Positions 25,180-35,959 of a stretch of DNA of 64,000 nucleotides are shown one piece after another (the first letter of the stretch is position 1; each line of letters opens with the position of its first letter). Made by a program: the position numbers and the translations under genes. Source of the DNA: Astragalus membranaceus (lineage: Eukaryota; Streptophyta; Magnoliopsida; Fabales; Fabaceae). The stretch is taken from the NCBI GenBank assembly GCA_039519185.1, contig CM076849.1, positions 74,519,784-74,583,783 on the forward strand. Reading direction: 5' to 3'. Below the pieces are notes generated by a model. That model was not told the origin of the DNA. It did not search any database and worked only from the letters and a program-made list of their open reading frames with translations.

Positions 25180-26540
25180 TCCTCTCAAAACTGGCGAGCA
25201 CCAGAACCTCAAGGAACCATAGATCGATTATTTAAGGAACCTCTCCCAACCTAGCATCTTCCTGAAGGCCACCTCGGATTTGTCGGTATAACTTCGGGTA
25301 GAAGTTGGATAAACCCCATCATTAGATACATAGAAATTGGCGAAGAACCAACTAGTCTAATGAAAGCTACCCATATGAGGCGACATGCTTCTTCTTATTC
25401 GGTAATTGAAGGGAAGCTATATCGGATAGGCTTCTCACTACCTTTGCTCAAATGCATCGAAGGCGATAACTGAAACTATGTCCTGGCCGAGAATTACAAG
25501 GGAATTTGCGATCAGCACCTCGACATCGTGAGCCTTGCTAAGAAAGCCCTCAAAGAAGGCTACTATTGGCCAACTATGACCGAAGACGCGAAGACATTCG
25601 TGAAAAGTGTGACAAGTGTCAATGCCATGCCAAAGTCCACATCGCACCGCCAACCAAACTAACTTTGCTCTCTTCCCCATGGCCATTCGCCTGGTGGGGG
25701 ATCGACTTACTTTGACCTTTCCCAACAGCCCCAGGCTGGGTCAAGTACCTAATTGTAGAAGCTGACTACTTTATAAAAAATGGGTGGAAGCCGACCCCTA
25801 GCAAAGATCACAGCAAAGAACATTATGAAGTTTTTCAAAAAGTTCATTATGGTTCGGTTTGGCATTCTTGAAATCATTATTGACAACGACACACAATTTA
25901 CGGATAAGAAGTTTGGGAAATAAATGTCTGATCTCTCTATCAGTCATCATTTCACATCGGTAGAGCAACCTCAGACGAACGGGTAAGCCGAGGCGGCAAA
26001 CATTGTCATCCTATGAGGTTTGAAGCGTCTACTTGACGAATCAAAGGGAAATTGGGTTGAAGAATTACCCCATGTGCTATGGGACTATCGCACTACACCA
26101 CACTCGTCAACAGGAGAGTCCCCTTTACGACCCACCTATGGGTCCGAAGCAGTGATTCCCGTCAAAGTACGCAAATTAACATGGAGAACCTCACATCCAA
26201 ACGCCCCGAAAATAAACGAACAAGAAATCCGCAAAGATCTCGATCTCGTGGAAGAAATATGAGGTCAGGCGTCCCTTCAGGAAGCCGTAATAAAGCAAAG
26301 GATGGCGGGATAGTTCAATCAGAAGGTCGTGCCCAAAAGTTTGAAAATCGGTGACCTTGTCCTGCGATGTGCCGATGTAGGTCAGAAGAATGCCTATCAA
26401 GGGAAGTTGGCCCCGAACTTGGAGGAGCATACCAAGTTATCACAAAAATTCGCAATGGGGCATATAAGCTCGAAACGCTTAGCAAAGAGCCCATGCCAAG
26501 GACTTTGATCTCCACCAAGTTGAAGAAATATTTTAGCTAG
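25180..26540 (+). pseudogene. Integrase of the backbone Tat element
   Basis: A decayed integrase. The N-terminal zinc-binding region is partly visible: ENYKGICDQH has Y where the first His is expected, then KALKEGYYWPTM and, after a frameshift, KCDKCQ. The core shows WWGIDLL (first D), IIDNDTQFTDKKF (second D) and a PQTNG-stop-AEAAN segment that keeps the catalytic E but has a stop for Q. WDYRTTPHSSTGESPLRPTYGSEAVIPV follows, the hallmark of Tat/Athila-type integrases. The C-terminal part (GKLAPNLEE..., about 26395-26530) is frameshifted. It would insert element cDNA, but this copy is dead. Confidence 0.92.
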
Positions 26541-27355
26541 GAACTTGTAATCTATGACACCATCAATGCAATGGAAAGTATTTCTAGCTAAACACATCTT
26601 CTCAATTCCCAAAGACTATTTTTATGCCTTTGCAGGTACCTCGGTGATGGACCTTCATCGAAGATAAACACACCGAGACGTCGGTTTGCAATTATATCTT
26701 GGTGGGAGGCACATTTACGAGGCAACATGCGGTCGACAACGACGGGCACTTCGGATCCCAAAAAGGGATGGAGGAAGCCAAGATGGACCTATTCGAATAG
26801 AGGCTGTCGCTAAAAGTCGGCGTGTTATCGGCTTGCCGGCCACGTGAGATAAATCGTGAATACCGGAGCCCAAGGCTCGCTGACCTTACAAGGGAAAAAC
26901 ATGATCTCATTGGTCTGAGTTAGATCTGAGCTAAGAACTCGATAAAATGAACCAAAAAAGTGTAGATTAGCATATAAACCTTTGCATATAAAACTTTTCC
27001 GGCTTCCAAGGGAAAATACGACCTCTTTGGTCCGAGTTAGACCCAAGCCAAGAACTCGATAAACTGAACCAAATCAGGGCAGACTCGTATACAAGTCTTA
27101 TGCATTCCTTAGAAACAAACACGTCTCTATTGGTCCGAGTTGGATCCCAGCCAAGAACTCGACAAACTGAACCGATGGAGGGTGGATTCGTACACAAGCC
27201 GCTCTAACTCACGTAGCTTACGTGATGCTACCGAAAGCAGCATGTATAGGAAAATGCAAAACTCAACAAGGAGAAAAGCTTTAATTATTAAACCCAGAAA
27301 ATTTAGGGCAACGTTACAAAGTCCACATAGGAAGACAAGAAAAGAAACCGAACAA
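26541..27355. repeat. Post-integrase non-coding stretch with 108-bp repeats
   Basis: No coding domain is seen. From about 26905 to 27205 there are three divergent units about 108 bases apart, each with TTGGTCCGAGTTAGA (or a variant) followed by CCAAGAACTCGA and AACTGAACC. This is part of the long 3' region of the Tat element. Confidence 0.75.
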
Positions 27356-29073
27356 CTAGGCCTCAGGGACATCCCAAACCTTGGGATCAACCCAGACCTC
27401 GTGAGGATTTTTGTGGTCATTATACTCCACCAACACGCCGCCCAACACATTACAATTGCCGTTGGCCCCGACGGTCCAGAGAGGAACCTTAGAATTCAAC
27501 ACCATGACTTGTTCCACAACGTTCTTAAAGGCCTCTGTGCCTACCACCACGACTTGTTTAGCAGTCTTCTGACGTGCGGCTACTTCTCATTCCTATCCCT
27601 CACAGCCCCATCCCTCTCCTCAGCAAGACTGGCAACCTGAGATTCTAGTTCGGTTACTCTAGCTTGAAGGGCCTTGGTCTAAGAACTAGTAGTGACAGCC
27701 TCAGCAAAATTCCACTCGGCCACCTTCAGAGCCAGAGTAAATTGGGAAACTTGGCCAACAACATTGTCCCTTTCCTCTTGCATCTCCTTCTCGGCATTTT
27801 TAGCTCTCCTCTGCACCTATCACATTCTCGCCGCAACTCCAAATTGCCTGCCAAAAACAGATTCATTACCTTCTCTATTTCTAGTCAATCAAGACAAAGT
27901 CAGATTCGTTACCTTCTCTGGGAGATCGGATATCAGCCTCCAAAAGTTTGGTACCAAAGTCACCAATTCTGCGAACAAAATCGAAGGGGCTGCTACAAAG
28001 ATCCTCCAAGTCAATATTCTCAAAATCAGGAAGAACGGTTCCAAAAGCAGTATAATCTTTCCCCTTGTTGTTGTCCCTCCTCAGCTTCAAGCCGGGACTT
28101 TTCCCCTTCAAGACCTTAGGACTGCACTTCTGGGGAGACCCCACAGCTTCGCTTGGGCGACCTTTTTTGGAAACAATGACAACTAGGTAAACCGTGGCAC
28201 TGGACATAGGATCAGTCCTGATGACCTTGGGCTCACGCAGCCTCCCCTCAGTTCCGACAACAGGGTTGTAGTCTCGAAGAAGCAACAACGGCGTGCTAGT
28301 CAGGACAGTCTCGTTAGCGGCCTTCCTCAAATCGGCGAACATGTTTGAAGTTTTCATCGTCTCTGCAATGGTAAAAAAAAGGGTTATTCACCAATAAAAA
28401 TAGTTAAAAGAGGCCACTACACAAACAGCTGCATACTTATTGCAGCCTAGAACTCGTTTCCACCCCTGGACGACACCAACGCCCAGGTGTATTTTAAATG
28501 TTCTCCTTGAAGACATGGACGTCCACTTCGGAAGCAGCTCCAAACTTACTAAGTCCTTCCCGTCTAGCCGAGAATACTCTTGAGAGTAAGAGTTGGCTTA
28601 GGTCTTGAATGGTCTGAAGACCAACTAAAATGGAAATTTAGAGCACTCACCCTACCATGATCATTGAGCTCACAGACTTTTTCGAGGGCAGCCGGGTTCC
28701 TCAAACAAACATAAAAATACCTGTTATGGAAATCGGTCTCAAGGAAAGGAATGAAAAAGATGTTTGAGGCACTGCTTACCAAGCCAACCCATCATTGGCG
28801 AGTCCTACTGGAATCCCTCTCCAGGCTCCTCACCACATCTAACACATACATAAACAATTCTTTAGATAAAGGGTGCTCGAAGGCCAACATCACTAGCTTG
28901 AAATCCCTCAAATAAGCCCATCCAGATGGACAAAGCTGAGAAGGAGCAACGCTCAGGGTCTGGAGAATTCGATGTTGAAATCTGGAGAAAGGGGGACAAG
29001 CCCCTATCTCTGTGATCATTACTGAGAAAATGAAGAATTTATAGTCGTTCTTCACCAAGTGGCACACCGACAC
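27356..29073 (-). pseudogene. Antisense accessory gene remnant of the Tat element
   Basis: Minus-strand frames at 29073-28792, 28782-28564 and 28357-27881, and lower, read as parts of one gene. The first contains VAPSQLCPSGWAYLRDF after a PPFSRFQHRIL segment. This resembles, from memory, the 'putative gypsy type transposon' domain (PF04195) found on the antisense strand of Tat/Grande-type elements. The middle frame has LRNPAALEKV. The last is a Lys/Arg-rich, coiled-coil-like tail with DLRKAANETVL. Gaps between frames may be introns or lesions; I cannot tell which. The 5' part continues to the right but is split by solo LTR A3. Its function is unknown. Confidence 0.6.
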
Positions 29074-29356
29074 ATCGCGAGGGATACCCAGGAGATCCCA
29101 TTCCTCTTTCGGTCCAATTCCGACCAGATGTTAAAGATCAGAGAGTTCTAAGGTAGAACCTTTCACAAAAAGGATTCTCCTCCTAAGAACGTCCCTAGAA
29201 ACCCATGATTAAGGTTCCCCTACATCACAAGTGAACTCGGCTCCGCCGCTCCCACCGGATGACTCAACCTCATGGAGGGAGCTTTCAACTTCGTCCTTAC
29301 CATTTAGAACCTACATGGAGGGAGCTCGCATGAGGAGAAATTTTTAAGACTTGTCG
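29074..29356. other. Upstream part of the Tat antisense gene region
   Basis: Sequence between the antisense frames and solo LTR A3. No clean frame is seen. It ends with TGTCG (29352-29356), the left target duplication of A3. Confidence 0.6.
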
Positions 29357-30069
29357 TGTAACACCCTAAATATTTAATTAAGTTAATTAATTAAGTATTT
29401 AGGTATTTTGATTAATTTAATTATTTTAATGGATATAATTTAATTATTAGAAATTATATTAATTATGTGGAGGTGTGGTATTAGGGATTTGGTGGCGACA
29501 ACTAATTAAATAAAGGGCTTAAGCTGTGTTGGAGGCCCATGATCCATTGGATTGCGCATAAGTGAATTAGGGGTAGGACTATGATGGGTCATTAGCGAAA
29601 TTTTGAGAGAGACCTAGAGAGAAAGAGAGAGTGCACCTTGGAGAGGAAAGAAAGAAAGAAATCGTGAAGAGGGGAGGAGAGAGGGAGCCGTACGGCGCAC
29701 AAGAGAGGAGAAGAAGGGCGCTTTGTTGTTGTTGGCTACGTGGTGATTTCTCGTCAAGAAGGTTTCGTGTTCATCATAATTAAGGTAAGGGTGAGCGTTT
29801 CGGTTTAACATGATTGGGTATATGGTGGGGTTTTATGGGTTTTTGTGGGGTTGATGTTATTGTGAAATTGAAATGCATATGGGTAAGATTGATGAAGGAT
29901 TGTTTTAATTGTGATGTGGTTTTGTTAAATTATTGGCGTTGTCACGTGATCTATCATATGAGACGGTGAGATGAATTTCGATTTTTAATGGTTTTAGTGT
30001 GGTTAGTATCGATGTCATGAACTAGGGATGAGAACATATGAATGAGTAAATTGAGCAATACCAAGCGAT

Positions 30070-30392
30070 TGAGAATAAAATAATAGTTGCTGTTAAATAA
30101 TAGTTGTTGTTGCTGTAAATAATAGTGTTGTTGCTGTAAATGATAGTTGCTGTTGCTGTTAAATAAAAGTTGCTGTTTGCTGTCTTATTATTAAAAGAGT
30201 TGCTGTGCCGTTTTTATAAAGAAATATGTTGCTGTTTCATAAAGAATGTGTGCTGTTTTTATAAAAATAGTTATGTTGCTGTTATGCAGAATTTTATTGT
30301 TGCTGTTTTTCAAATAGTCATGTGCTGTTATGCAGAATTTTATTGTTGCTGTTTTTCAAAATAGTTATGTTGCTGTTATGCAGAATTTTATT
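30070..30392. repeat. TTGCTGTT repeat region of A3, left part
   Basis: Degenerate repeats of GTTGCTGTT and TTGCTGTTTTTCAAAATAG, with TTATGCAGAATTTTA. The right part is at 38460-39010, beyond the C2 insertion. Confidence 0.85.
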
Positions 30393-31672
30393 TGTAACAT
30401 CCGCAAAATAATTAACCGAATTATTTGGATGTTAACCCAATTGAATTAATTTAGTACTTGACTGGTAAATTTACTGAGTGCTAAAATTATTTATTGGTTG
30501 TCATCGGATCGTTAACCGAATAATACGGACCAAGGAAGTTTTGAAATCGAAATAGGAGATTTCGATCAATATGGTAATTTGACCGCGTTACAACAAATAT
30601 ATTAAATAAATATATATATGTATACGTGGGTGTGTGTGAGTGAAGAGGAGAAAGAATTAATTAAATAAATAAATATAAGTGTGTGTGTGTGTTAATAAGA
30701 AAGGAAAGAATTAATTGAAAAGAAAGAGAAAAAGAAGAAAGGAAGCGTACGAGACAGAGGGAGAAACAGAGAAGAAGAGAAGAGGAAAAAGAGGAGAATG
30801 GCGTGAGGGAGAAGAGAAGAGGGAGAGGGAAGACTTTGCCGAAACGACTTCCTTCCAACACGAAAAATGCTCAGTGTTACTTCCTCTTCGTTTTGGTACC
30901 AAAATCTTCATCATCAACTCACTCTCCTCAAATCCACCATTTTCGAAATTTGGAGAAAAGTGGAGGTTTTGTTGTTCAAGCTCAAAGGAGAGCTTTGGAT
31001 GGTGTTTGGGAACGAGCTCAAGGTGGATAGCGCAAATATTGAAGTCCGATTTGGAGTTTGTGAAGAATCAAGGGGTTAGGGAGCAAATTGGGGTTTTGTG
31101 AATAGTGACTTGAGGTTGGAGAAGATGATGAAGAGTGTTCGTGAAGAATTTCGGGAAATGGTATTTCGGTCAAAAAGCGGTTTCGTGATCGAGTGGGAAG
31201 CTTTGGAAGCGGATTGGGTGTCGCCGGAGCGGGGAATGTTCGTGTGGTTACTCGGTGGATTCGGCCGCTCGTGGTTCACGCTTCAAGGGTGAGTTCTACT
31301 CACGTTTAGGATTTTTGTTTTCCGAATTAATTAATTAACTGTTTTATCGCTTTCGCTGGACTGGAATATTACTGGATATTGTCTGTTTCGGGTCAGAAAT
31401 CGATCAGAGCGAGTCCCGTGTTGAGTCGTGTTGAAATGGAATTTTTAGTGATTTGATTTCGGAAGATTTTGACTTAAAAACCGTTATATCGGAATATGTC
31501 GTATTTTGGTAAAATCCGTTTTGATTGAATTTTTGATTGGATTGATTGATTGTGTGGTTTGTATTGGGTCTGTCGTATTGGTTGTCAAATCTGTTTTGGA
31601 CTGGAACAAGTATCGGAATTGATCGGAACGACAAAAATTGCGAAAACGGGATAAAATTCAGTGCTGTCAAAA

Positions 31673-31786
31673 GCGCACGACCCGTGCGTCCCAGGCGCAC
31701 GGACCGTGCGCCCCTTTCGGTTTGTGTTTTAAAAAGGTGCATTACAGGGCGCACGACCCGTGCGTATGGGCGCACGAACCGTGCGT
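31673..31786. repeat. GCGCACG/CGTGCG palindrome cluster in C2 LTR
   Basis: Four GCGCAC..CGTGCG inverted units in two pairs (31673-31714 and 31748-31786). The 3' LTR copy is at about 37240-37353. It replaces the CGTCGCGACG cluster of C1 in the corresponding part of the LTR. Confidence 0.85.
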
Positions 31787-32190
31787 TGTGTTCTGTCCAA
31801 ATTTTTCAAAGTGCCCTAATTGATTCCGTTTCGATTCCAATCCTCTCCTAATCTTTTCCTAACCCTTATATAATGATATTAGGCTTATGACGCCATGATT
31901 TTGGGTGTGTTACAAAGGGTTTTATTAAACGCTTTTTGGATGTCTAAACCGTTTCGAAAAACCGAATAATAGTACACGTGTGCGGATACGTTTTATTGAT
32001 AACAAATGGACTATGAGTCCTGTGTGGTAAAGTAAAATTTAATGAACTAAATGTTCATAGTGTTGTAGATATACGTATATAGTATATCGAGTTGGGTGAC
32101 GACCCATGTGTAACATACTAGGCGGGGCAGTCATGATCCCTTACCCTAGGCTCCATGCCAATAGGAGAATGTACTATTGGTAGGGGGGTT

Positions 32191-32435
32191 CACCGGGGTT
32201 TAGCGGTTACGCAGTCGGTGTTATGTTAAAAAGATTATTGTACGATACACCGGGGTTTAGCAGTCATGCAGTCGGTGCCGTACTTTGTTTGTTGTGCGAT
32301 ACATCGGGGTTTAGCAGTCATGCAGTCGATGCCGTACTTTGTTGTTGTGCGATACACCGGGGTTTAGCAGTCATGCAGTCGGTGCCGCACTTTGTGATAA
32401 CACATTTACCGGGGTTAGCAGTCATGCAGTCGGTG
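32191..32435 (+). repeat. Five-unit hairpin array in C2 5' LTR
   Basis: Five units with outer stems CACCG/CGGTG (first, second and fourth), CATCG/CGATG (third) and ACCG/CGGT (fifth). Inner stems are GCG-GTTA-CGC (first unit) and GCA-GTCA-TGC (others). The unit is shared with C1 but the inner stem is a different matched pair. The 3' LTR copy is at 37758-38002. Confidence 0.88.
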
Positions 32436-32894
32436 CCGTGTTAAGTTAAAACGAATTTATAAATTGAACCGAGAGAGTTAGTAGGGGTCTCGGTAGGACT
32501 CACTGAGATTGTATCTCACTGTTTAAATGTTGTTGTTTTACAGAGACACAGGGACAGCGGAAATCCAAGAGGCACGAGTGGTTTGAGCTCGGACTGGTTG
32601 CTGATAGCCTAGCTATATGTATAAGCTTATTTCCCTTTTGTTGTCTGTATACTAAAACATTATGTATTTAGTTTATATCTTTCTTCCGCTTTCTTGTATG
32701 ATACTGAATGCTATAAATGCTGATGGTATATGGTCTGAGAACCATATTGTCTTGTTGTAAATAAGACTGTTTGGGTTTTATTCAGCGAAAAATTTATAGT
32801 GATATTCAGTGTCTAAGCAGGAAATATATCTCTGATGTGTTACTAATGTGCACTTGGATATTTTTAACAAATACAAATACCGGGGTGTTACAGT

Positions 32895-32906
32895 TGGTAT
32901 CAGAGC
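32895..32906 (+). other. Primer binding site (tRNA-Met type) of C2
   Basis: TGGTATCAGAGC lies two bases after the LTR end, as in C1. Confidence 0.93.
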
Positions 32907-33049
32907 AGTTCGACCTAGTCGGACTTAGTTTAGGGTTGAGTCGATTCCTTGTTAGTCCTTTTTGTAATTACACTTGTGATGCTAAGAGACATTGAGCCTG
33001 ATCAACTTAATACTTAGTGCATCATAAGCGGAATTATGACTGGATGATC

Positions 33050-33600
33050 AAGATGCAATCCTCGACCACAATCGGAATCTCCAACCGGTGCATCCTCAGG
33101 AAAGGTGGCATGACGGTGGAAGAATACACCGCTAAGTTTGAGAAGTTGTTTCAGTTTTACCAAGTGGTAAAGTAAGCTCCGGATGACGAATGGAAAATGT
33201 AGAAGTATAAGAAGGGCATAAGTGCTTTTATGATTTATGGTCTCAGTTCTTATACTACTACCAATTATGTTGCCTTAGTGCAATCAGCCTATGTCGCCGA
33301 GGATGATCTCATAGGGAGTATGGGAAAAGAAGGAAGGTAGTTGAATTATCAACTCCGAATGCAAAGTCCTAAGATAATTTCATCAAAGGAAAAACAGGTG
33401 CAATTTTCTGATTCTTCAAAGGTCAGAAGATGTTCTAACTATGGAGGACACCACCAGGGTGATCGTCAGCACAGATCAATCGGTGTTGTTATTGTAATGA
33501 AGAAGGTCACTATACAAATAGGTGTCCGGTAAAGAGGAGTTCCAAGGAGTTACGAGCAGCTCTAAGGCAAGGACGAGTCAACACTCTGAATGCTTAGACA
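33050..33600 (+). pseudogene. gag remnant with intact CCHC knuckle (C2)
   Basis: A broken gag frame. MTVEEYTAKFEKLFQF is followed by the in-frame TAA at 33173-33175 that C1 also has, and the same TAG before 33341. A complete zinc knuckle is coded at 33484-33525 (C-X2-C-X4-H-X4-C, CCYCNEEGHYTNRC). A KRSSKELRAALRQ tail matches C1. The knuckle would bind element RNA, but the stops prevent a full-length product. Confidence 0.85.
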
Positions 33601-33840
33601 GTTACGAATGCTGACGGTATACTTAGAAGGATGGGAGTCCTATTCAAGGACTCGATCAGTATATTATACGATTCGGGTGCAACCCATTGTATAATAGCAC
33701 AATCATGTGCGGATCGGTTGGGACTAGCATTGTCTCCGCTGTCCGAGCCAATAACTATTTTATCTGCTGCTAAGGGTCGTGTCCAAACCTAATCTTAGTA
33801 TAGAATTGTCTACTTGTCATAGGAGGCAGAAATTTTGTTG
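33601..33840 (+). pseudogene. Aspartic protease fragment with DSGA site (C2)
   Basis: The frame reads ILYDSGATHCIIAQ with the catalytic DSG at 33670-33678, then ADRLGLALSPLSEP. This is the N-terminal part of a gypsy protease. The C-terminal part is truncated and joined to RT sequence by a deletion near 33865. Confidence 0.85.
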
Positions 33841-33849
33841 TAGAATTTA

Positions 33850-34260
33850 TTGTTTGCCTACGAGAAGTATGGACATTACGAGTTAGTAGTGATGCCTTTC
33901 GGTCTACCTAATGCTCCAGCGGTATTCACGGACTACATGAACCGAGTCTTCCACGCGCACCTTGATCAGTTTGTAGTCATTTTCATCGATGATGTCGTGG
34001 TGTACTCGAAGACCATTGAGGAGCATGTTTAACACATCCGCATTGTTCTGAGAGTACTCCGAGAAAATAAGTGTACTTGAAACCTTGGGAGTGTGATTTT
34101 TGGGTGTTAGAGGTAAAGTCTTTGGGACATGTGATTTTCCCAAGTCGGGAGTTTCTGTAGATCCCGGTAAGAAGGAAGCGGTGTTGAATGGGAGTGACCA
34201 ACATCAGTCGCAGAGATCAAAAGTTTCTGGATCTAGCCGGTTACTGTAAGAGGTTTGTTA
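33850..34260 (+). pseudogene. Reverse transcriptase fragment (C2)
   Basis: Only the palm is left: YGHYELVVMPFGLPNAPAVFTDYMNRVF and VVIFIDDVVVYSKTIEEH, with the catalytic FIDD kept (lost in C1). The fingers are deleted; the frame jumps from protease to YGHYE. Frameshifts follow after 34032. It is far shorter than a working RT. Confidence 0.88.
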
Positions 34261-34850
34261 AAGGGTTCTCACAGTTAGTTGTCCACTTACTCGGTTAACT
34301 CGTAAGGGTCAACTTTTTTCGCGGGATGCTGATTGTGAAGAATGTTTTCAAGAATTGAAGGTTTGGTTGACTTCTGTTCCATTCCTGATTCTTCCGGACC
34401 CGTCTTTGAAATTCCAAATTTACGACGATGTTTCTGGGAAGGGTTTAGGAGGTGTCCTTGTGCAGAATCATCAGGTGGTAGCTTGTGCATCCAGGCAATT
34501 GAAGACTCGTGAAGGGAATTATCCAACTCATGAATTGGAGTTAATACCTATTGTGTATGCACTGAAGGTTTGAAGACATTACCTGTTTGGGTCTCATTTC
34601 GGAGTCTTTAGTGGTCACAAGAGTCTAAGGTATCGGTTTGATCAGAGGGAACTGAATAGTAGGTAGAGAAGTGTGTTGAATTCCTGAAGGATTATAAATT
34701 TGTGTTGAAGTAGCGTTCAAGAGAGGCCAGTGTTGTAACTGATACACAGATTAGGAAATCCATTTACATGGCAGAGTTAATGATGCGAGTAATGGAATTG
34801 TTAGAGTCTTTTAGATCTAAGTTGGAGTACATCCATAAGTTTCCACTTTG
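34261..34850 (+). pseudogene. RNase H remnant (C2)
   Basis: A frame at 34355-34573 contains FQIYDDVSGKGLGGVLVQN and YPTHELELIPIVYALKV, the RNase H motifs with the conserved Asp and Glu. It then stops, and later pieces (YRFDQ, ELNSR) are frameshifted. No integrase core follows. Confidence 0.85.
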
Positions 34851-35945
34851 GTAGCAAGGTGTTAGTTTGTTAACCTCTCCTTGGTGAAGGTTAACAATAA
34901 GATTGTCTTACGAAATTCCGTTTGACAAGGCGAACGTGAATACGAATATGTAAGTGAGCTAACTGTTGACTGTTTTCACATTGCGAATAAGCACCAGAGG
35001 ATTAATTGATGGATCTGCTGCAAGGGACTGGAATTTCCAAAGTGAAGTTTGGCGTGCGGTATGGTAGTTTTGAAAAATCGTTTTGTGAAAACCCGCATGC
35101 TAAAGTTAATTTTGGGAACGAATCAAGAGGCTAATGGGATCTGATTGAGGAAAATCATAGAAGGCGTGCTTAGGTTGAGGAGAAACTCAACGCTACTGGC
35201 TAATTCGGAAAGCGGTTGGGTGCGTCGTAGATAAATATATTGTGAGGAAAGTTACAATAAAGGAAGGAGGGTTCTGCGTTCTGTTTGATAGTTGTTTTGA
35301 GAACGACTGATGTGATTTCCGTTACTTTCGAATTTATTCGATGTCCCCACGGTTTATTTCTACGTTTAAGATAAACGTTTCTGGTAAATCCTCATTTCAT
35401 CTTCTTTTGAAAAGTGTTATCTCGAATTCTTGGTGGCGAGTCAAGAAGTTTCACAAGTGACTTTCGTCACATTGTCGGTGTGTACGAGAACTGTTCTGGA
35501 TTTTAGAAGATTTGTTGAGAATGTGTTTATACCCTTCGAGGAAATCGTGTTTGTTTTTACCTTTACCGAGGAGTACCAGTATGTGGATCTCATTTTCCAA
35601 TCCGTATTTCTATCAAGTGTCTCGTATTAGACTCTTTGATTTAGATTAATCAAAGTTGGGGAGTAAACGAGGATAAGTGGAATGAAGCTTCGGAAGTGTT
35701 TTCAAACGCGGTGCCGGGCCTATGTAGGCGAATGATGAGTTTCTCGCGTAGATGCGTGACCAGAGAGTTCGTATCAAGGTAGTAGTGGATCATACTTGGA
35801 GATTGATGTGCCAACTTGGGAAGATTTTCTACACTCTTTTCGTTAATTCAAGATTGTTTTCTCGCAAATTTAGACCTTTCTGGGAATGTCAACCCTCGGT
35901 TAGTCGGATGAAAGACTTAGCGAAATTTTGAGGACAAAATTCTTT
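34851..35945. other. Non-coding 3' internal region of C2
   Basis: Aligns with 5861-6950 of C1. No domain is recognised on either strand. Integrase is absent. Confidence 0.7.
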
Positions 35946-35959
35946 TAAGTTGGGGAGAA
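35946..35959 (+). other. Polypurine tract of C2
   Basis: AAGTTGGGGAGAA lies directly before the 3' LTR. Confidence 0.85.

Larger units (their letters stand above)
30393..32892 (+). mobile_element. C2 element, 5' LTR
   Basis: A 2500-base LTR from TGTAACATCC to GGGTGTTACA. Comparing it with the 3' LTR (35960-38459), I see one difference (TTTATAG versus TTTTTAG near the end) and equal length. It carries a GTGAGT-TCT-ACTCAC hairpin (31289-31303), a GCGCACG/CGTGCGC palindrome cluster (31673-31786), the hairpin array (32191-32435) and TTTTACAG (ending 32543). The target duplication TTATT is at 30388-30392. Confidence 0.95.

Noticed and set aside
27140..28186. Long plus-strand frames at 27140-27640, 27664-28119 and 27692-28186
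   Set aside because: They lie opposite the minus-strand accessory gene, whose frames carry the recognisable motif, so the plus frames are probably shadows.
30715..31101. 128-codon frame repeated at 36282-36668
   Set aside because: It is duplicated only because it lies in both C2 LTRs. Composition explains it and C1 does not conserve it.
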